Assembly (NCBI RefSeq): GCF_017982655.1
Contig: NZ_JABXYX010000068.1
Coordinates: 1 to 40,743, forward strand
Source: Brasilonema sp. CT11
Lineage (GTDB): Bacteria; Cyanobacteriota; Cyanobacteriia; Cyanobacteriales; Nostocaceae
Direction: 5' to 3'
DNA: 40,743 nucleotides
The notes beneath the pieces are model-generated. The model did not search any database. It saw only the letters and a list, made by a program, of their open reading frames with translations, and was not told where the DNA came from. Shown here one piece after another: positions 31,635 through 40,501 of this stretch (the first letter of the stretch is position 1; the number at the start of each line of letters is the position of its first letter). The translations under genes and the position numbers were made by a program.

Positions 31635-31856
31635 GCCATTCGGCTATCGCAGTGTGATCGATAAGCGTTCGGCTTTGCTGTGTGCTCTGCGCCGCTCCGT
31701 GCTGTAGGCATAGGGTTTGCAGTTTTATTAGGATGTGGCGTGGTTTTTCTCGTTGTAGCGGCTATTGTCGTAAATTAGACTGATTTATCAGGGTGCAATT
31801 ACTAACGAAGGCCGATTAAATTAGTACAGCAAATAATTGGCGGGGGTATAAGTCAA
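31520..31856. other. GC-rich repeat-like spacer
   Basis: 337 nt with several GCGATAG/CTATCGC and CGTTCGGCTTTGC type motifs (about 31610-31715) that look like interspersed cyanobacterial repeats. A short hydrophobic frame ends at 31779 (GFAVLLGCGVVFLVVAAIVV) but has no good start or ribosome site. The SRPBCC gene follows. Confidence 0.45.
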
Positions 31857-32330
31857 GTGATAAAAGTGGAAAAGACGGTCACGATTAATAAAGGGGCAGA
31901 CGAGCTTTACCGCTTTTGGCATAACTTCGAGAATCTGCCCAATTTTATGAAGCATCTCAAGTCTGTGAAGGTGTATGATAATAAGCGTTCTCACTGGATC
32001 GCAAATGCACCTTTAGGTGGAAGCGTGGAGTGGGATGCAGACATTATTGAAGACCGGGAAAACGAATTTATTTATTGGACTTCAGTACAAGGTGCTCTTG
32101 TTGAGAACTCTGGTTTTATCCGCTTCAAAAAAGCACCTGGTGATCGTGGAACTGAGGTCAAAGTTGTTCTTCAATATAACCCGCCTGGTGGTGTTTTAGC
32201 ATCTGTATTTGCTAAACTTTTTGGTGAAGAACCAGAACAGCAAATAGGTGATGATTTGCGCCGCTTTAAGATGTTAATGGAAGCAGGCGAAGTTGCCACT
32301 ACTGATGGACAACCAACAGGCGAGAAATGA
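31857..32330 (+). CDS. SRPBCC family (polyketide cyclase/START-like) protein
   Basis: 157 aa with GTG at 31857, the only reasonable start in frame; GGGGG lies about 10 nt upstream. MIKVEKTVTINKGADELYRF and WHNFENLPNFMKHLKSV are the SRPBCC/Bet v1-like opening, SVEWDADIIEDRENEFIYW the central strands, and a C-terminal helix QIGDDLRRFKMLMEAGE closes the fold. Such proteins hold a hydrophobic ligand; the cyanobacterial subgroup is often next to stress and membrane-associated genes. Ligand unknown. It precedes a secreted LEA-like protein by about 100 nt. Confidence 0.85.
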   Translation: MIKVEKTVTINKGADELYRFWHNFENLPNFMKHLKSVKVYDNKRSHWIANAPLGGSVEWDADIIEDRENEFIYWTSVQGALVENSGFIRFKKAPGDRGTEVKVVLQYNPPGGVLASVFAKLFGEEPEQQIGDDLRRFKMLMEAGEVATTDGQPTGEK

Positions 32331-32433
32331 AGTTGTTAGTTAAATAATTTTGACTAATGACGAATGGCAATGAAAGCAGAAATTTCGGTTAAAAGCTTCA
32401 GGTACTGCAAATTAAAAACAACAGAGGATTTTT

Positions 32434-32955
32434 ATGGCTCGCTTACGTAAGATTTTGACAGTTTTTCTAGTTGGATTAACATTTTTTGTCACGCAAGCTT
32501 TTGGCTATGGCGCATTACAAGCCCAAGCTAATGACACTGTAAGCAGCCCACAAGGTGTTTATTACAAAGGAACACCTGATGGCGCTGGCAGAACGAATCA
32601 CAATGACGACAACGTAGTTGACAAAACAAAACAGAACTTAAAAGAAACTGCTGATAATGTCCGCGAAAAAGTCAACAAAGTGGGTGATGCCGTAAAAACT
32701 CCAGAAGCGACTCATTACAACGCAACACCCGATGAGGACAATTTCAGCAAAGGCAATAAGCTATCTCAAAATAGTGGTCAAAACCCCCTAAAAGAAATTG
32801 CTGATAACGTCCGTGAAAAACTCAATCTTGATGAAGAAACTCCTCGCGCTACAAAAGATTTTTTGAGGTCAACTGAAAGAAAAGTTGAAAATACTGTTGA
32901 ACCAGTAACTGGAACACGAGAAGGATATTATCAAGATTCTGCCAGAGTCAGATAA
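32434..32955 (+). CDS. Secreted LEA-like / low-temperature-induced-type protein
   Basis: 173 aa, with GAGG before the ATG. A signal peptide (MARLRKILTVFLVGLTFFVT) likely ends near ALQAQA. The mature protein is hydrophilic and has an internal repeat: LKETADNVREKVN and LKEIADNVREKLN, each near a YxxTPD motif (YYKGTPDGAG, HYNATPDEDN). The amphipathic helices resemble LEA or apolipoprotein-like stress proteins that cyanobacterial annotations name low-temperature-induced. A further acidic-basic tail ends GYYQDSARVR. Membrane or protein protection outside the cytoplasm is inferred. The family name is not certain. Confidence 0.65.
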   Translation: MARLRKILTVFLVGLTFFVTQAFGYGALQAQANDTVSSPQGVYYKGTPDGAGRTNHNDDNVVDKTKQNLKETADNVREKVNKVGDAVKTPEATHYNATPDEDNFSKGNKLSQNSGQNPLKEIADNVREKLNLDEETPRATKDFLRSTERKVENTVEPVTGTREGYYQDSARVR

Positions 32956-33031
32956 GTAGAGTCTATGGTGTAGGGTATGGTAAGTCCCTACACCATAACG
33001 ACGAATGAGCAATTATTAAGGACTAAAGACT

Positions 33032-34201
33032 ATGAAAGCAGTTTGCTGGCATGGTGCCAACGATGTACGAGTCGAAACGGTACCAGACCCCAAAATCATT
33101 AACCCACGAGATGCTATTGTTAAAATTACCTCGACGGCAATTTGCGGCTCTGATTTGCATCTCTACAACGGCTACATCCCCACAATGGAAAAGGGGGATA
33201 TCCTCGGTCATGAATTCATGGGGGAAGTCGTTGAAGTTGGTAGTGCAGTAAAAAATATTAAAGTGGGCGATCGCGTTGTCGTTCCCTTCACAATAGCCTG
33301 TGGTAACTGCTATTTTTGCAAACATGATTACTGGTCACTGTGTGACAACTCTAACCCCAACGCTTGGATAGCTGAAAAGTTGATGGGTTATTCACCATCA
33401 GGTCTATTTGGTTACTCCCATATGTTGGGTGGTTACGCTGGCGGTCAAGCAGAATACGCCAGAGTTCCCTTTGCCGATGTAGGCTTGTTCAAAATCCCTG
33501 ATGGTTTAACGGATGAACAGGTACTATTTTTGACAGACATTTTTCCGACTGGTTACATGGCAGCGGAAAACTGCAACATCCAACCTGGTGATGTCGTTGC
33601 TATCTGGGGTTGTGGACCAGTTGGGCAGTTCGCCATCAGGAGCGCTTTTTTGCTGGGTGCAGAGCGTGTTATTGCCATTGACCGTGTTCCCGAACGCCTA
33701 CAAATGGCGAAAGAATACGGCAAAGCAGAAGTCCTCAACTATGAAGAAGTGGATGTTGGCGAAGCCCTTAAAGAAATGACAGGCGGTCGTGGTCCTGATG
33801 CTGTGATGGATGCAGTAGGAATGGAAGCGCACGGCACAGACTTTATGGCGTTGTACGACAAAGCAAAGCAAGCAGTGCGTCTAGAAACAGACAGACCTAC
33901 AGCCTTGCGCCAAGTGCTTGTTTCTTGTCGTAAAGGCGGTCATGTATCAATTCCGGGTGTTTACGGAGGCTTTGTGGACAAAGTGCCGATGGGTGCTGTT
34001 GTGAACAAAGGTTTGACCATCAAGACGGGACAAACTCACGTCCATAAGTATTTACGTCCTTTACTTGAGCACATCCAGAATGGGGACATTGACCCAACAT
34101 TTATTATCACTCATACCTTACCCCTGGAACAAGCGCCTCACGGTTACGAAATTTTCAAGGATAAAAAAGACAACTGCATCAAAGTTGTACTCAAACCATA
34201 A
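33032..34201 (+). CDS. Zinc-dependent alcohol dehydrogenase, formaldehyde-dehydrogenase-like
   Basis: 389 aa MDR-family enzyme. Catalytic zinc ligands C38 ([13 protein letters not shown]), H60 and E61 (ILGHEFMG) and the structural zinc cysteines C90, C93, C96 and C104 ([17 protein letters not shown]) are all present. The Rossmann segment [16 protein letters not shown] binds NAD(P). The extended insert with [20 protein letters not shown] is typical of glutathione-independent formaldehyde dehydrogenase-like members, whose usual length is about 380-400 aa. It would oxidise an alcohol, hydrated aldehyde or sugar alcohol in the cytoplasm; substrate is not readable. A Tat-exported oxidoreductase and a cupin follow. 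Confidence 0.93.
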   Translation: MKAVCWHGANDVRVETVPDPKIINPRDAIVKITSTAICGSDLHLYNGYIPTMEKGDILGHEFMGEVVEVGSAVKNIKVGDRVVVPFTIACGNCYFCKHDYWSLCDNSNPNAWIAEKLMGYSPSGLFGYSHMLGGYAGGQAEYARVPFADVGLFKIPDGLTDEQVLFLTDIFPTGYMAAENCNIQPGDVVAIWGCGPVGQFAIRSAFLLGAERVIAIDRVPERLQMAKEYGKAEVLNYEEVDVGEALKEMTGGRGPDAVMDAVGMEAHGTDFMALYDKAKQAVRLETDRPTALRQVLVSCRKGGHVSIPGVYGGFVDKVPMGAVVNKGLTIKTGQTHVHKYLRPLLEHIQNGDIDPTFIITHTLPLEQAPHGYEIFKDKKDNCIKVVLKP

Positions 34202-34261
34202 TGGCATTGGTCATTTGTCCTTTGCTGCAAATGACCAATGATTAACGACTAATAACTAACT

Positions 34262-35446
34262 ATGTTTGACTCTGTAAAAAAAGAACTATCTCGGCGTGCT
34301 CTTTTATATAAGGCAGGTTTTGGGTTCATGGGACTGAGTGTTGTTGGGGCAGTCGGAAACATTATCAAACCCGCGCCTACTCTAGCCCAAGCAGCACCAG
34401 CACCATCCAATGAACCCTCTTTACCTCCGGAAAAAAAGCTGGGATGGGCAGTTGTTGGTTTAGGTGAGTTTGCGACTAAACAGATAATGCCTTCGTTTGC
34501 AGAGTGCAAAAAATCGAAGTTGGTGGCATTGGTAAGTGGCGATCGCGCCAAAGCCGAAAAGTATGCCCAGCAATACAGCGTCAATCCTAAAAATATTTAC
34601 AATTACCAGAACTATGACTCTATCCGCAATAACCCAGAAGTAGATATTATTTATATCATCTTACCCAACGCGTTACATGCGGAATACACTATTCGTGGAG
34701 TGCAAGCAGGCAAACACATAATGTGTGAAAAGCCGATGGCGATTACTGTAGCAGAATGCCAAGCAATGATTGATGCGGCAAAAAAAGCAAACCGCAAATT
34801 GATGATTGCTTACCGCGCCCAATACGAACCATACAACCTCGCCACCATTCAACTTGCTCGTAGTGGAAAACTAGGCAAGCTCAAGTTAATTACCTCAGAT
34901 CACGGACGAAACCTCAACCCCAAAGAACCTCAAGATCGGTGGCGCGTGCAAAAAAAATTAGCTGGCGGCGGTTCTCTCTACGACATCGGTATCTACAGCT
35001 TACAAGCAGCACGGTACATCACAGGCGAGGAACCTGTAGCAATTAGTGCCATGATATACAGCACCCCTAACGACCCCCGGTTTCGGGAAGTGGAGGAAAA
35101 TGTCAACTTCGTGCTGCGTTTCCCTAGTGGCGTTCTTGCCAACTGTACCTCCAGCTACGGCTACTCCAATACCAAACGCATACAAGTTTTTGGATCTGAC
35201 GCTGTCTTGGAATTAGATCCAGCCACAGACTACTACAAACATCGCTTAATCATTAAGAGCAAAAACGGTGACCAAGAGCAAAAAATCGAAGAAAAGAACC
35301 AGTTCGCCCTAGAGATAGATCACCTATCCGAGTCAATTATACAGAACAAACAACCAAAAACCCCCGGCGAAGAAGGCTTGCAAGACGTTAAACTTATGCA
35401 GCTCATTTACGAAGCAGCTCGCACAGGCAAAACCATCAAAGTTTAG
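34262..35446 (+). CDS. Tat-exported Gfo/Idh/MocA oxidoreductase, GFOR-like
   Basis: 394 aa. The start has a twin-arginine signal (LSRRALLYKAGFGFMG, R11-R12) and probable cleavage after TLAQA. The mature protein begins a Rossmann fold (GWAVVGLGEFATKQIMPSF), contains the family motif CEKPMA (C155-P158) and ends with the Gfo C-terminal sheet (GGSLYDIGIYSLQAARYITG). The region ALVSGDRAKAEKYAQQYSV and IYNYQNYDSI closely resembles glucose-fructose oxidoreductase of Zymomonas, a periplasmic enzyme that carries its NADP through the Tat pathway. Sugar oxidation/reduction in the periplasm is likely. It lies 60 nt after the dehydrogenase gene on the same strand. Confidence 0.9.
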   Translation: MFDSVKKELSRRALLYKAGFGFMGLSVVGAVGNIIKPAPTLAQAAPAPSNEPSLPPEKKLGWAVVGLGEFATKQIMPSFAECKKSKLVALVSGDRAKAEKYAQQYSVNPKNIYNYQNYDSIRNNPEVDIIYIILPNALHAEYTIRGVQAGKHIMCEKPMAITVAECQAMIDAAKKANRKLMIAYRAQYEPYNLATIQLARSGKLGKLKLITSDHGRNLNPKEPQDRWRVQKKLAGGGSLYDIGIYSLQAARYITGEEPVAISAMIYSTPNDPRFREVEENVNFVLRFPSGVLANCTSSYGYSNTKRIQVFGSDAVLELDPATDYYKHRLIIKSKNGDQEQKIEEKNQFALEIDHLSESIIQNKQPKTPGEEGLQDVKLMQLIYEAARTGKTIKV

Positions 35447-35561
35447 CACTCTCCAACTCTCCCCTTCCTTTTCTTCCTTTGCGTCCTATGCGCTAAGGCG
35501 CACGCTTCGCGAACGCGTCCTTCGCGGTTCATTTTTCATAAACCCAATTAAGGAAACAAAT

Positions 35562-35903
35562 ATGTCTGACACAAGCGTTAAAAAAGTAGACTCCGCCCAT
35601 TCTCCCAAAGGTCAACAGGGTCAAAAGTATCTTGCATCTGGTAAATCTGTCTCAATGCGTCTTTGGGAGAACGAACAACCTGATGAATCCAAAGAACCCG
35701 CAACACGGGAATATGAAACTGTTGGTTATGTCATCAGTGGTCGTGCCGAGTTGCATATTGAAGGTCAAGTCGTTTCATTAGAGCCTGGAAATTCCTGGGT
35801 AGTGCCAAAAGGAGCATCCCACACTTACAAAATTCTAGAACCATTTACCGCTGTTGAAGCAACCAGTCCACCTGCTGAAGTTCACGGTCGAGACGAGAGT
35901 TAA
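35562..35903 (+). CDS. Small cupin-domain protein
   Basis: 113 aa, single cupin_2 domain. EYETVGYVISGRAELHIEGQ is motif 1 and SLEPGNSWVVPKGASHTYKI motif 2. Metal-binding His are partly missing: motif 1 lacks the usual HxH pair (it has YETVGY), while GASHTYK keeps one His. Catalysis is therefore uncertain and a sugar-binding or regulatory role is possible. AAGGAAAC precedes the ATG, and a T-tailed hairpin at 35956 ends the probable transcript of the dehydrogenase-GFOR-cupin group. Confidence 0.82.
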   Translation: MSDTSVKKVDSAHSPKGQQGQKYLASGKSVSMRLWENEQPDESKEPATREYETVGYVISGRAELHIEGQVVSLEPGNSWVVPKGASHTYKILEPFTAVEATSPPAEVHGRDES

Positions 35904-35955
35904 TTTATATATTTTTACAAAACTTTTTGACCGAAATTGCTTTTATCCAAAGATT

Positions 35956-35986
35956 ACCAGAGGCTCAGTCTCTGGTTTTTTCTTTA
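35956..35986 (+). terminator. Rho-independent terminator
   Basis: ACCAGAG (35956-35962) pairs with CTCTGGT (35970-35976) around a 7-nt loop and is followed by TTTTTTCTTT. It lies 53 nt after the cupin stop. Confidence 0.85.
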
Positions 35987-36083
35987 TTTTGCAACACTCT
36001 ATCCTAATGTTTGCATAGGTAACTAATGTTCAATTTCAATACTATAGAGGAACGGTGTTACACTCATGAAAATAGCTAATTAC

Positions 36084-36210
36084 CTAGAACACCGATTCAC
36101 TAATCCCAAAAACCCGGTTTATGTTATTGGGAAGACCGAAATTTTGTTGATTCAACAAGAAAAAACCGGGTTTTTTAGTTACAATTATGAATACTGAATC
36201 GGTGTTCTAG
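36084..36210. mobile_element. 127-bp MITE-like element
   Basis: A perfect 16-bp terminal inverted repeat: CTAGAACACCGATTCA (36084-36099) and TGAATCGGTGTTCTAG (36195-36210). The outer CTAG could be a palindromic 4-bp target duplication. Inside, AAAACCCGGTTT (36109-36120) mirrors AAACCGGGTTTT (36163-36174), with further small palindromes (TCCCAA/TTGGGA, TTGTTGATTCAACAA). There is no coding capacity. It lies between the cupin terminator and the amine oxidase gene. Confidence 0.75.
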
Positions 36211-36258
36211 CTGGTGTGTTTTGTCTTGAAATAACAATAAACAATAAAGGCAAATGCA

Positions 36259-37893
36259 ATGGCGAAATCAGCGTTGATGGCATTCTTACGGCGAGCTTAC
36301 AAAATCACTAGCGCATCTTTAGAAACAGGAATTCCTGCGGACGAAATAGTTGAGATTCTCCAGCAAAAGACCACTCGTCGTCGCTTGATATATGGAGGTT
36401 TGGGATTAGCAAGTGCCATCAGTGCAGTGACGTGGGATGATGGAGGTGACGGCGTAGCATATGCCACAATTCCTAAAGTCTTGGTAGTAGGTGCGGGAAT
36501 TGCTGGACTCGTCGCTGCTTATCGCCTTTCTCAAGCAGGGGTTCCTGTGGATATTGTTGAGGCAAGAAATCGTATTGGCGGTCGAATCTATACGCTACAA
36601 AATGCTTTAGGAACTTCTATACCCGTGGACTTGGGTGGAGAATTTATTGACACAAACCATACTAGCTTACGCTCTTTGGCACAGGAATTAGGTTTGCAAA
36701 TTGCAGATTTGTATGCAGCTGATAAGGATTTGATACAATCAACATCGTATTTTCAAGGTCGTAAAATATCAGAAAAAGAAGTCTTACAGTGGTTCACTCC
36801 ATTGGTGCAGAAAATCAAGCGAGATTTAGCTGCTATCGGCAAGATACCTGTCACCTATCGTACACACAATCAGGCTGCTAGTAAGTTAGATCATACCTCT
36901 ATCACTCAGTACTTAGAGTCAGCACAAGTTCACCCGCTTCTGAGTCAGAGAATACAAGCTGCTTATACTGGTTTATACGGTCGAGAAGCGAAGGACCAGT
37001 CTAGTATGAATATGCTGCTTTTTATTGACACAGATCCGAACAGCTTTCAGATTAGTGCCGAAAGTGATGAACGTTTTCAGATTGTTGGTGGAAATGACCA
37101 AGTTCCTCGTTTATTAGCACGATTCTTAACCAATTCTATTGAAACAGGAACGGAATTAGAAGCGATCGCAACTCGAAGCGATGGTAGTTACCGAGTCAGT
37201 TTACGTTCAGATAACCGCTCTTTTGAACGAACATATGAACGAGTTTTGCTGGCGTTACCTTTTAGTACTTTGCGTCAAGTCTCGTTAAATGTAGATTTGC
37301 CAGCAGTGAAAAAGAAGGCGATCGCCCAATTAGGTTATGGTAACAATGCCAAGTTAATTACCGCTTATCAAGAACGCATCTGGCGCACACGCTATAACTC
37401 AACTGCATTTGTCTCTACCGACTTAGACTTTCAATACATCTACGAAGCTTCTCGTTATCAACCAGGTCCAAGTGGTCTACTCACCAATTTTACTGGCGGT
37501 CAAAGCAGTTTACTTCTAGGACAAGGTTCCGCTGAATTCCAAGCTCAAAAACTGCTCACACAATTAGAAAAGATATTCCCAGGAATTCCTAGTGTCCGCA
37601 AGGGTGAAGCTATTCGTGCGTATTGGCCCACAGAACCTTATACAAGAGCTTCCTATGCTTGCTATCTTGTTGGACAGTGGACAACAATTGCAGGATCTGA
37701 ACAAGAAAATGTCGGCAATCTATTTTTTGCTGGCGAACATTGCTCCCAAAAATTCCAAGGTTATATGGAAGGTGGTTGTAGAACAGGTGAAATGGCTGCT
37801 GTCCAAATTCTACGTTCTTTGGGTTTGAAAAAGAGCGCTGCTCAACAACAAGCGCGAATGACCAGAACTAGTAGTCCACCACAGCAACTTTGA
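36259..37893 (+). CDS. Tat-exported flavin monoamine oxidase family protein
   Basis: 544 aa. Residues 38-70 form a likely Tat signal (KTTRRRLIYGGLGLASAISA, three arginines) after a 37-residue soluble N-terminal extension. The FAD dinucleotide motif VLVVGAGIAGLVAAYRL (G78, G80, G83) and the EARNRIGGRIYTLQ motif follow. The C-terminus has LFFAGEHCSQKFQGYMEGGC, where Cys of GEHCS is in the region that carries the covalent flavin Cys in some oxidases, and EGGCRTGEMAA. It oxidises an amine or amino acid to an imine, releasing H2O2; substrate unknown. AATAAAGGCAA precedes the ATG. The amine oxidase lies downstream of a MITE-like element. Confidence 0.9.
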   Translation: MAKSALMAFLRRAYKITSASLETGIPADEIVEILQQKTTRRRLIYGGLGLASAISAVTWDDGGDGVAYATIPKVLVVGAGIAGLVAAYRLSQAGVPVDIVEARNRIGGRIYTLQNALGTSIPVDLGGEFIDTNHTSLRSLAQELGLQIADLYAADKDLIQSTSYFQGRKISEKEVLQWFTPLVQKIKRDLAAIGKIPVTYRTHNQAASKLDHTSITQYLESAQVHPLLSQRIQAAYTGLYGREAKDQSSMNMLLFIDTDPNSFQISAESDERFQIVGGNDQVPRLLARFLTNSIETGTELEAIATRSDGSYRVSLRSDNRSFERTYERVLLALPFSTLRQVSLNVDLPAVKKKAIAQLGYGNNAKLITAYQERIWRTRYNSTAFVSTDLDFQYIYEASRYQPGPSGLLTNFTGGQSSLLLGQGSAEFQAQKLLTQLEKIFPGIPSVRKGEAIRAYWPTEPYTRASYACYLVGQWTTIAGSEQENVGNLFFAGEHCSQKFQGYMEGGCRTGEMAAVQILRSLGLKKSAAQQQARMTRTSSPPQQL

Positions 37894-38081
37894 CGGGTTG
37901 ATGAGGTGAAAAAATTCTTACTCTCCCCCAGCTTCCCCTACTTCCCCTACTCCCCCTGCTTGCCTTAACTCGGCAATTTTGGGTTGGTCAAGCACTAGTA
38001 CCCAGCCTATGGTAGTTTAAGGTTGGTTGCACTTAACATATTGCAACAGATAACTTTTGCCTTTATGACTGGAGTACAACC

Positions 38082-38723
38082 TTGGGAATAGAACTACGCA
38101 GTTTCGTATTTCTTGACAACCTGCAACCTCAACATGCAGCATATATGGGAACAGTGTCTCAAGGTTTCTTGCCATTACCAGGCGATACATCGCTATGGAT
38201 TGAAATCTCTCCTGGTATCGAAATTAATCGGATTACGGATGTTGCATTGAAAGCAGCCTCTGTCCGTCCAGGAGCACTGGTCGTCGAACGACTGTACGGT
38301 CTATTGGAAATTCATTCTAGTTCCCAAGGCGAAACGCGAGCTGCTGGTCAAGCCATTTTGGCGACACTAGGAGTCCAAAAAAACGAATGTCTCAAACCGC
38401 GTGTTGTTTCTAACCAGATTATCCGTAACATTGATGCTTACCAAGCACAGCTTCTCAATCGCACGAACCGGGGACAAATGCTGCTAGCAGGGCAAACACT
38501 GTATGTATTAGAAGTTGAGCCTGCTGCTTATGCTGCACTGGCTGCGAATGAAGCGGAGAAAGCGGCGGCGATTAATATCCTTGCGGTTCAACCTGTAGGG
38601 AGTTTTGGACGGCTTTACTTAGGTGGATCAGAACAGGATATTCTTGCAGGTGCTCAAGGAGCATTAACGGCGATTGAAAATGTAGCTGGTCGGGTAAATT
38701 CTCAAAAGGGGCGTCAGGAGTAG
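38082..38723 (+). CDS. ccmP: Carboxysome shell protein CcmP (tandem BMC domain)
   Basis: 213 aa, the exact length of known CcmP proteins. It starts with TTG at 38082: GGAG lies 7 nt upstream and the N-terminus [17 protein letters not shown] aligns with CcmP, whereas no ATG gives that start. Two BMC domains span about 1-105 and 106-210. Gating residues E69 and R70 of the central pore (ALVVERLYG) are present. The second domain contains [20 protein letters not shown] and [10 protein letters not shown]. CcmP forms stacked trimers with a gated pore in the beta-carboxysome shell. It is a satellite ccm locus: none of the other ccm genes is nearby. The pentapeptide gene follows after 3 nt. Confidence 0.95.
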   Translation: MGIELRSFVFLDNLQPQHAAYMGTVSQGFLPLPGDTSLWIEISPGIEINRITDVALKAASVRPGALVVERLYGLLEIHSSSQGETRAAGQAILATLGVQKNECLKPRVVSNQIIRNIDAYQAQLLNRTNRGQMLLAGQTLYVLEVEPAAYAALAANEAEKAAAINILAVQPVGSFGRLYLGGSEQDILAGAQGALTAIENVAGRVNSQKGRQE

Positions 38724-38726
38724 AAC

Positions 38727-39413
38727 ATGGCAAATCTTCAGCATCTAACTTTACTACAAATAGGTGCGCTGGCATGGAATGACTGGAGAAGGAAAAATCC
38801 CCAAATTGAACCAGATCTTAGAGATGCTGAACTCAATGGCGCTAACCTCTACAGAGCCAACCTCATAAAAGCTAATTTAACCGCTGCTAACTTCAGTGTT
38901 GCTAACTTAAGCGCTGCTACACTGACACAAGCTGATTTAAGTCATGCCAATCTGATTGGAGCTGATTTGACTGAGGCGAATCTCAAAGGCGCTTTCCTGT
39001 GTGAGGCTAACTTGATTGGGACTGAGTTGAAAGGCGCTAACTTGAGAGATGCCGATTTGGGTCATGCAAAGCTAATTCGTGCTAACCTCTGTTTTGCAAA
39101 CTTAATCGCAGCGAACTTAATTGCGGCTGATCTGAGCAAGGCAAACCTGTACGAAGCAGAAGTGATTGGCGCTTACCTTTACAAAGCTGACTTGTACAAA
39201 GCTAATCTCAGGCAAGCTCACCTGAGTGGTGCATACTTGTTGCGAGCTAATTTGAGTGAAGCTGACTTGAGTAAAGCGGACTTGAGATGGACTAACCTCC
39301 AAGGAGCGAATTTGGCAGGGGCTAATCTCAGAGGAGCTAAGCTTGAGGGAGCGAAACTCAGGGGAGCCAACCTTAATGGTGTGGATTTTCAAGACACAGT
39401 AATACCTGAGTGA
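38727..39413 (+). CDS. Pentapeptide-repeat protein
   Basis: 228 aa. Residues 1-29 form a leader (LTLLQIGALAWNDWRRKNPQ) that begins many cyanobacterial pentapeptide proteins. Residues about 30-225 are roughly 38 consecutive A(D/N)LxX units (LRDAELNGANLYRANLIKAN and on), predicting a four-sided right-handed beta-helix of about nine coils. GGAG of the ribosome site overlaps the end of ccmP and only 3 nt separate the genes, so they are translated together. No enzyme motif is present. A role with the carboxysome shell is suggested only by the coupling; the family is functionally diverse. Confidence 0.93.
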   Translation: MANLQHLTLLQIGALAWNDWRRKNPQIEPDLRDAELNGANLYRANLIKANLTAANFSVANLSAATLTQADLSHANLIGADLTEANLKGAFLCEANLIGTELKGANLRDADLGHAKLIRANLCFANLIAANLIAADLSKANLYEAEVIGAYLYKADLYKANLRQAHLSGAYLLRANLSEADLSKADLRWTNLQGANLAGANLRGAKLEGAKLRGANLNGVDFQDTVIPE

Positions 39414-39464
39414 CACATCTATATAATATGATGGGCTGTTTCCTGTGAGCAGAAAGTAAATAGT

Positions 39465-40445
39465 ATGGAAGCACAACAATCGCGGCAAGATAAGTACAAC
39501 CTCGTTTTGAGCGGACTACTTGGATTATGCGTGGGTGATGCTTTAGGAGTTCCAGTTGAATTCGAGTCTCGCGCCCGATTAGAGGCGAACCCAGTCAGCG
39601 AAATGCGCGGCTATGGGACATATCAACAGTCTCCTGGTACATGGTCCGATGACAGTTCGATGACGTTCTGCACATGCGAAGCGCTGATAGCTAAATGCTT
39701 CGCTGCGCCGCACCCTGAAACATTGTTAGAAGCAACAGCAACGAATTTTTTGAAATGGTTTGAGGACGGTTATTGGGCTGCACATGGCAAAGCCTTTGAC
39801 ATTGGAAATACGACTTTGGTTGCGTTGACTCGATTTCAAAAAAGCCGATCTATTGATAACTGTGGCTGCACGGAGGAGAATAGTAATGGCAACGGGTCGC
39901 TGATGCGAATTCTGCCGCTGGTATTTTTGCACAAGCATATGGATCTGATGCAGCTGCTAGACCTGACTCACCGAATGTCAGCGCTGACTCATGCCCATCC
40001 AAGAGCACAAATGGCTTGTGGTATTTACGTAATGATTGCCAAGTCTTTGCTAGAAGGTGTTGACGCCCTCACCGCCTACTCTGTAGCTGTGCGACAAGCA
40101 AGGATGATTTACGCAAAAGAGCCATTTATAAACGAACTACCCCATTTTGCAATGGTTCTCAGTGGAAGTATACACCAGCTTTCACGTCAGGAAATTCAGT
40201 CTACTGGGTACGTCATACACAGCTTAGAAGCAGCACTGTGGTGTCTGCTCAACAGGGTAAATTACCAACAAGTCGTGCTACAAGCTGTCAATCTGGGCAG
40301 CGATACCGACACTATCGCTGCTATTGCTGGGGGCTTGGCTGGATTACAACACGGCTATGAAATGATTCCGGTAGAGTGGCGAAACGCAATTGCTCGCAAG
40401 GACGACATCGGGGATTTGGCAAGACGGTTTGCCGCCATGTTATGA
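39465..40445 (+). CDS. ADP-ribosylglycohydrolase family protein
   Basis: 326 aa. The dinuclear-magnesium fold of ARH/DraG is clear: SGLLGLCVGDALGVPVEF near 16-33, TWSDDSSMTF with D62 and D63, NGNGSLMRILPLVF, then THAHPRAQMACGIY, and LGSDTDTIAAIAGGLAG near 277-290. All metal ligands expected in these motifs are present. The enzyme hydrolyses ADP-ribose from a protein, nucleic acid or small molecule; target unknown. It lies 51 nt after the pentapeptide gene on the same strand and could be co-transcribed with ccmP. The TIR protein at 3739 is far away, so a link is speculative. Confidence 0.93.
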   Translation: MEAQQSRQDKYNLVLSGLLGLCVGDALGVPVEFESRARLEANPVSEMRGYGTYQQSPGTWSDDSSMTFCTCEALIAKCFAAPHPETLLEATATNFLKWFEDGYWAAHGKAFDIGNTTLVALTRFQKSRSIDNCGCTEENSNGNGSLMRILPLVFLHKHMDLMQLLDLTHRMSALTHAHPRAQMACGIYVMIAKSLLEGVDALTAYSVAVRQARMIYAKEPFINELPHFAMVLSGSIHQLSRQEIQSTGYVIHSLEAALWCLLNRVNYQQVVLQAVNLGSDTDTIAAIAGGLAGLQHGYEMIPVEWRNAIARKDDIGDLARRFAAML

Positions 40446-40501
40446 ACAAATGGCAGCAGTAGTGTATCATTATTAACCTGATAAAACAGTATTTTCCTTA
40501 A

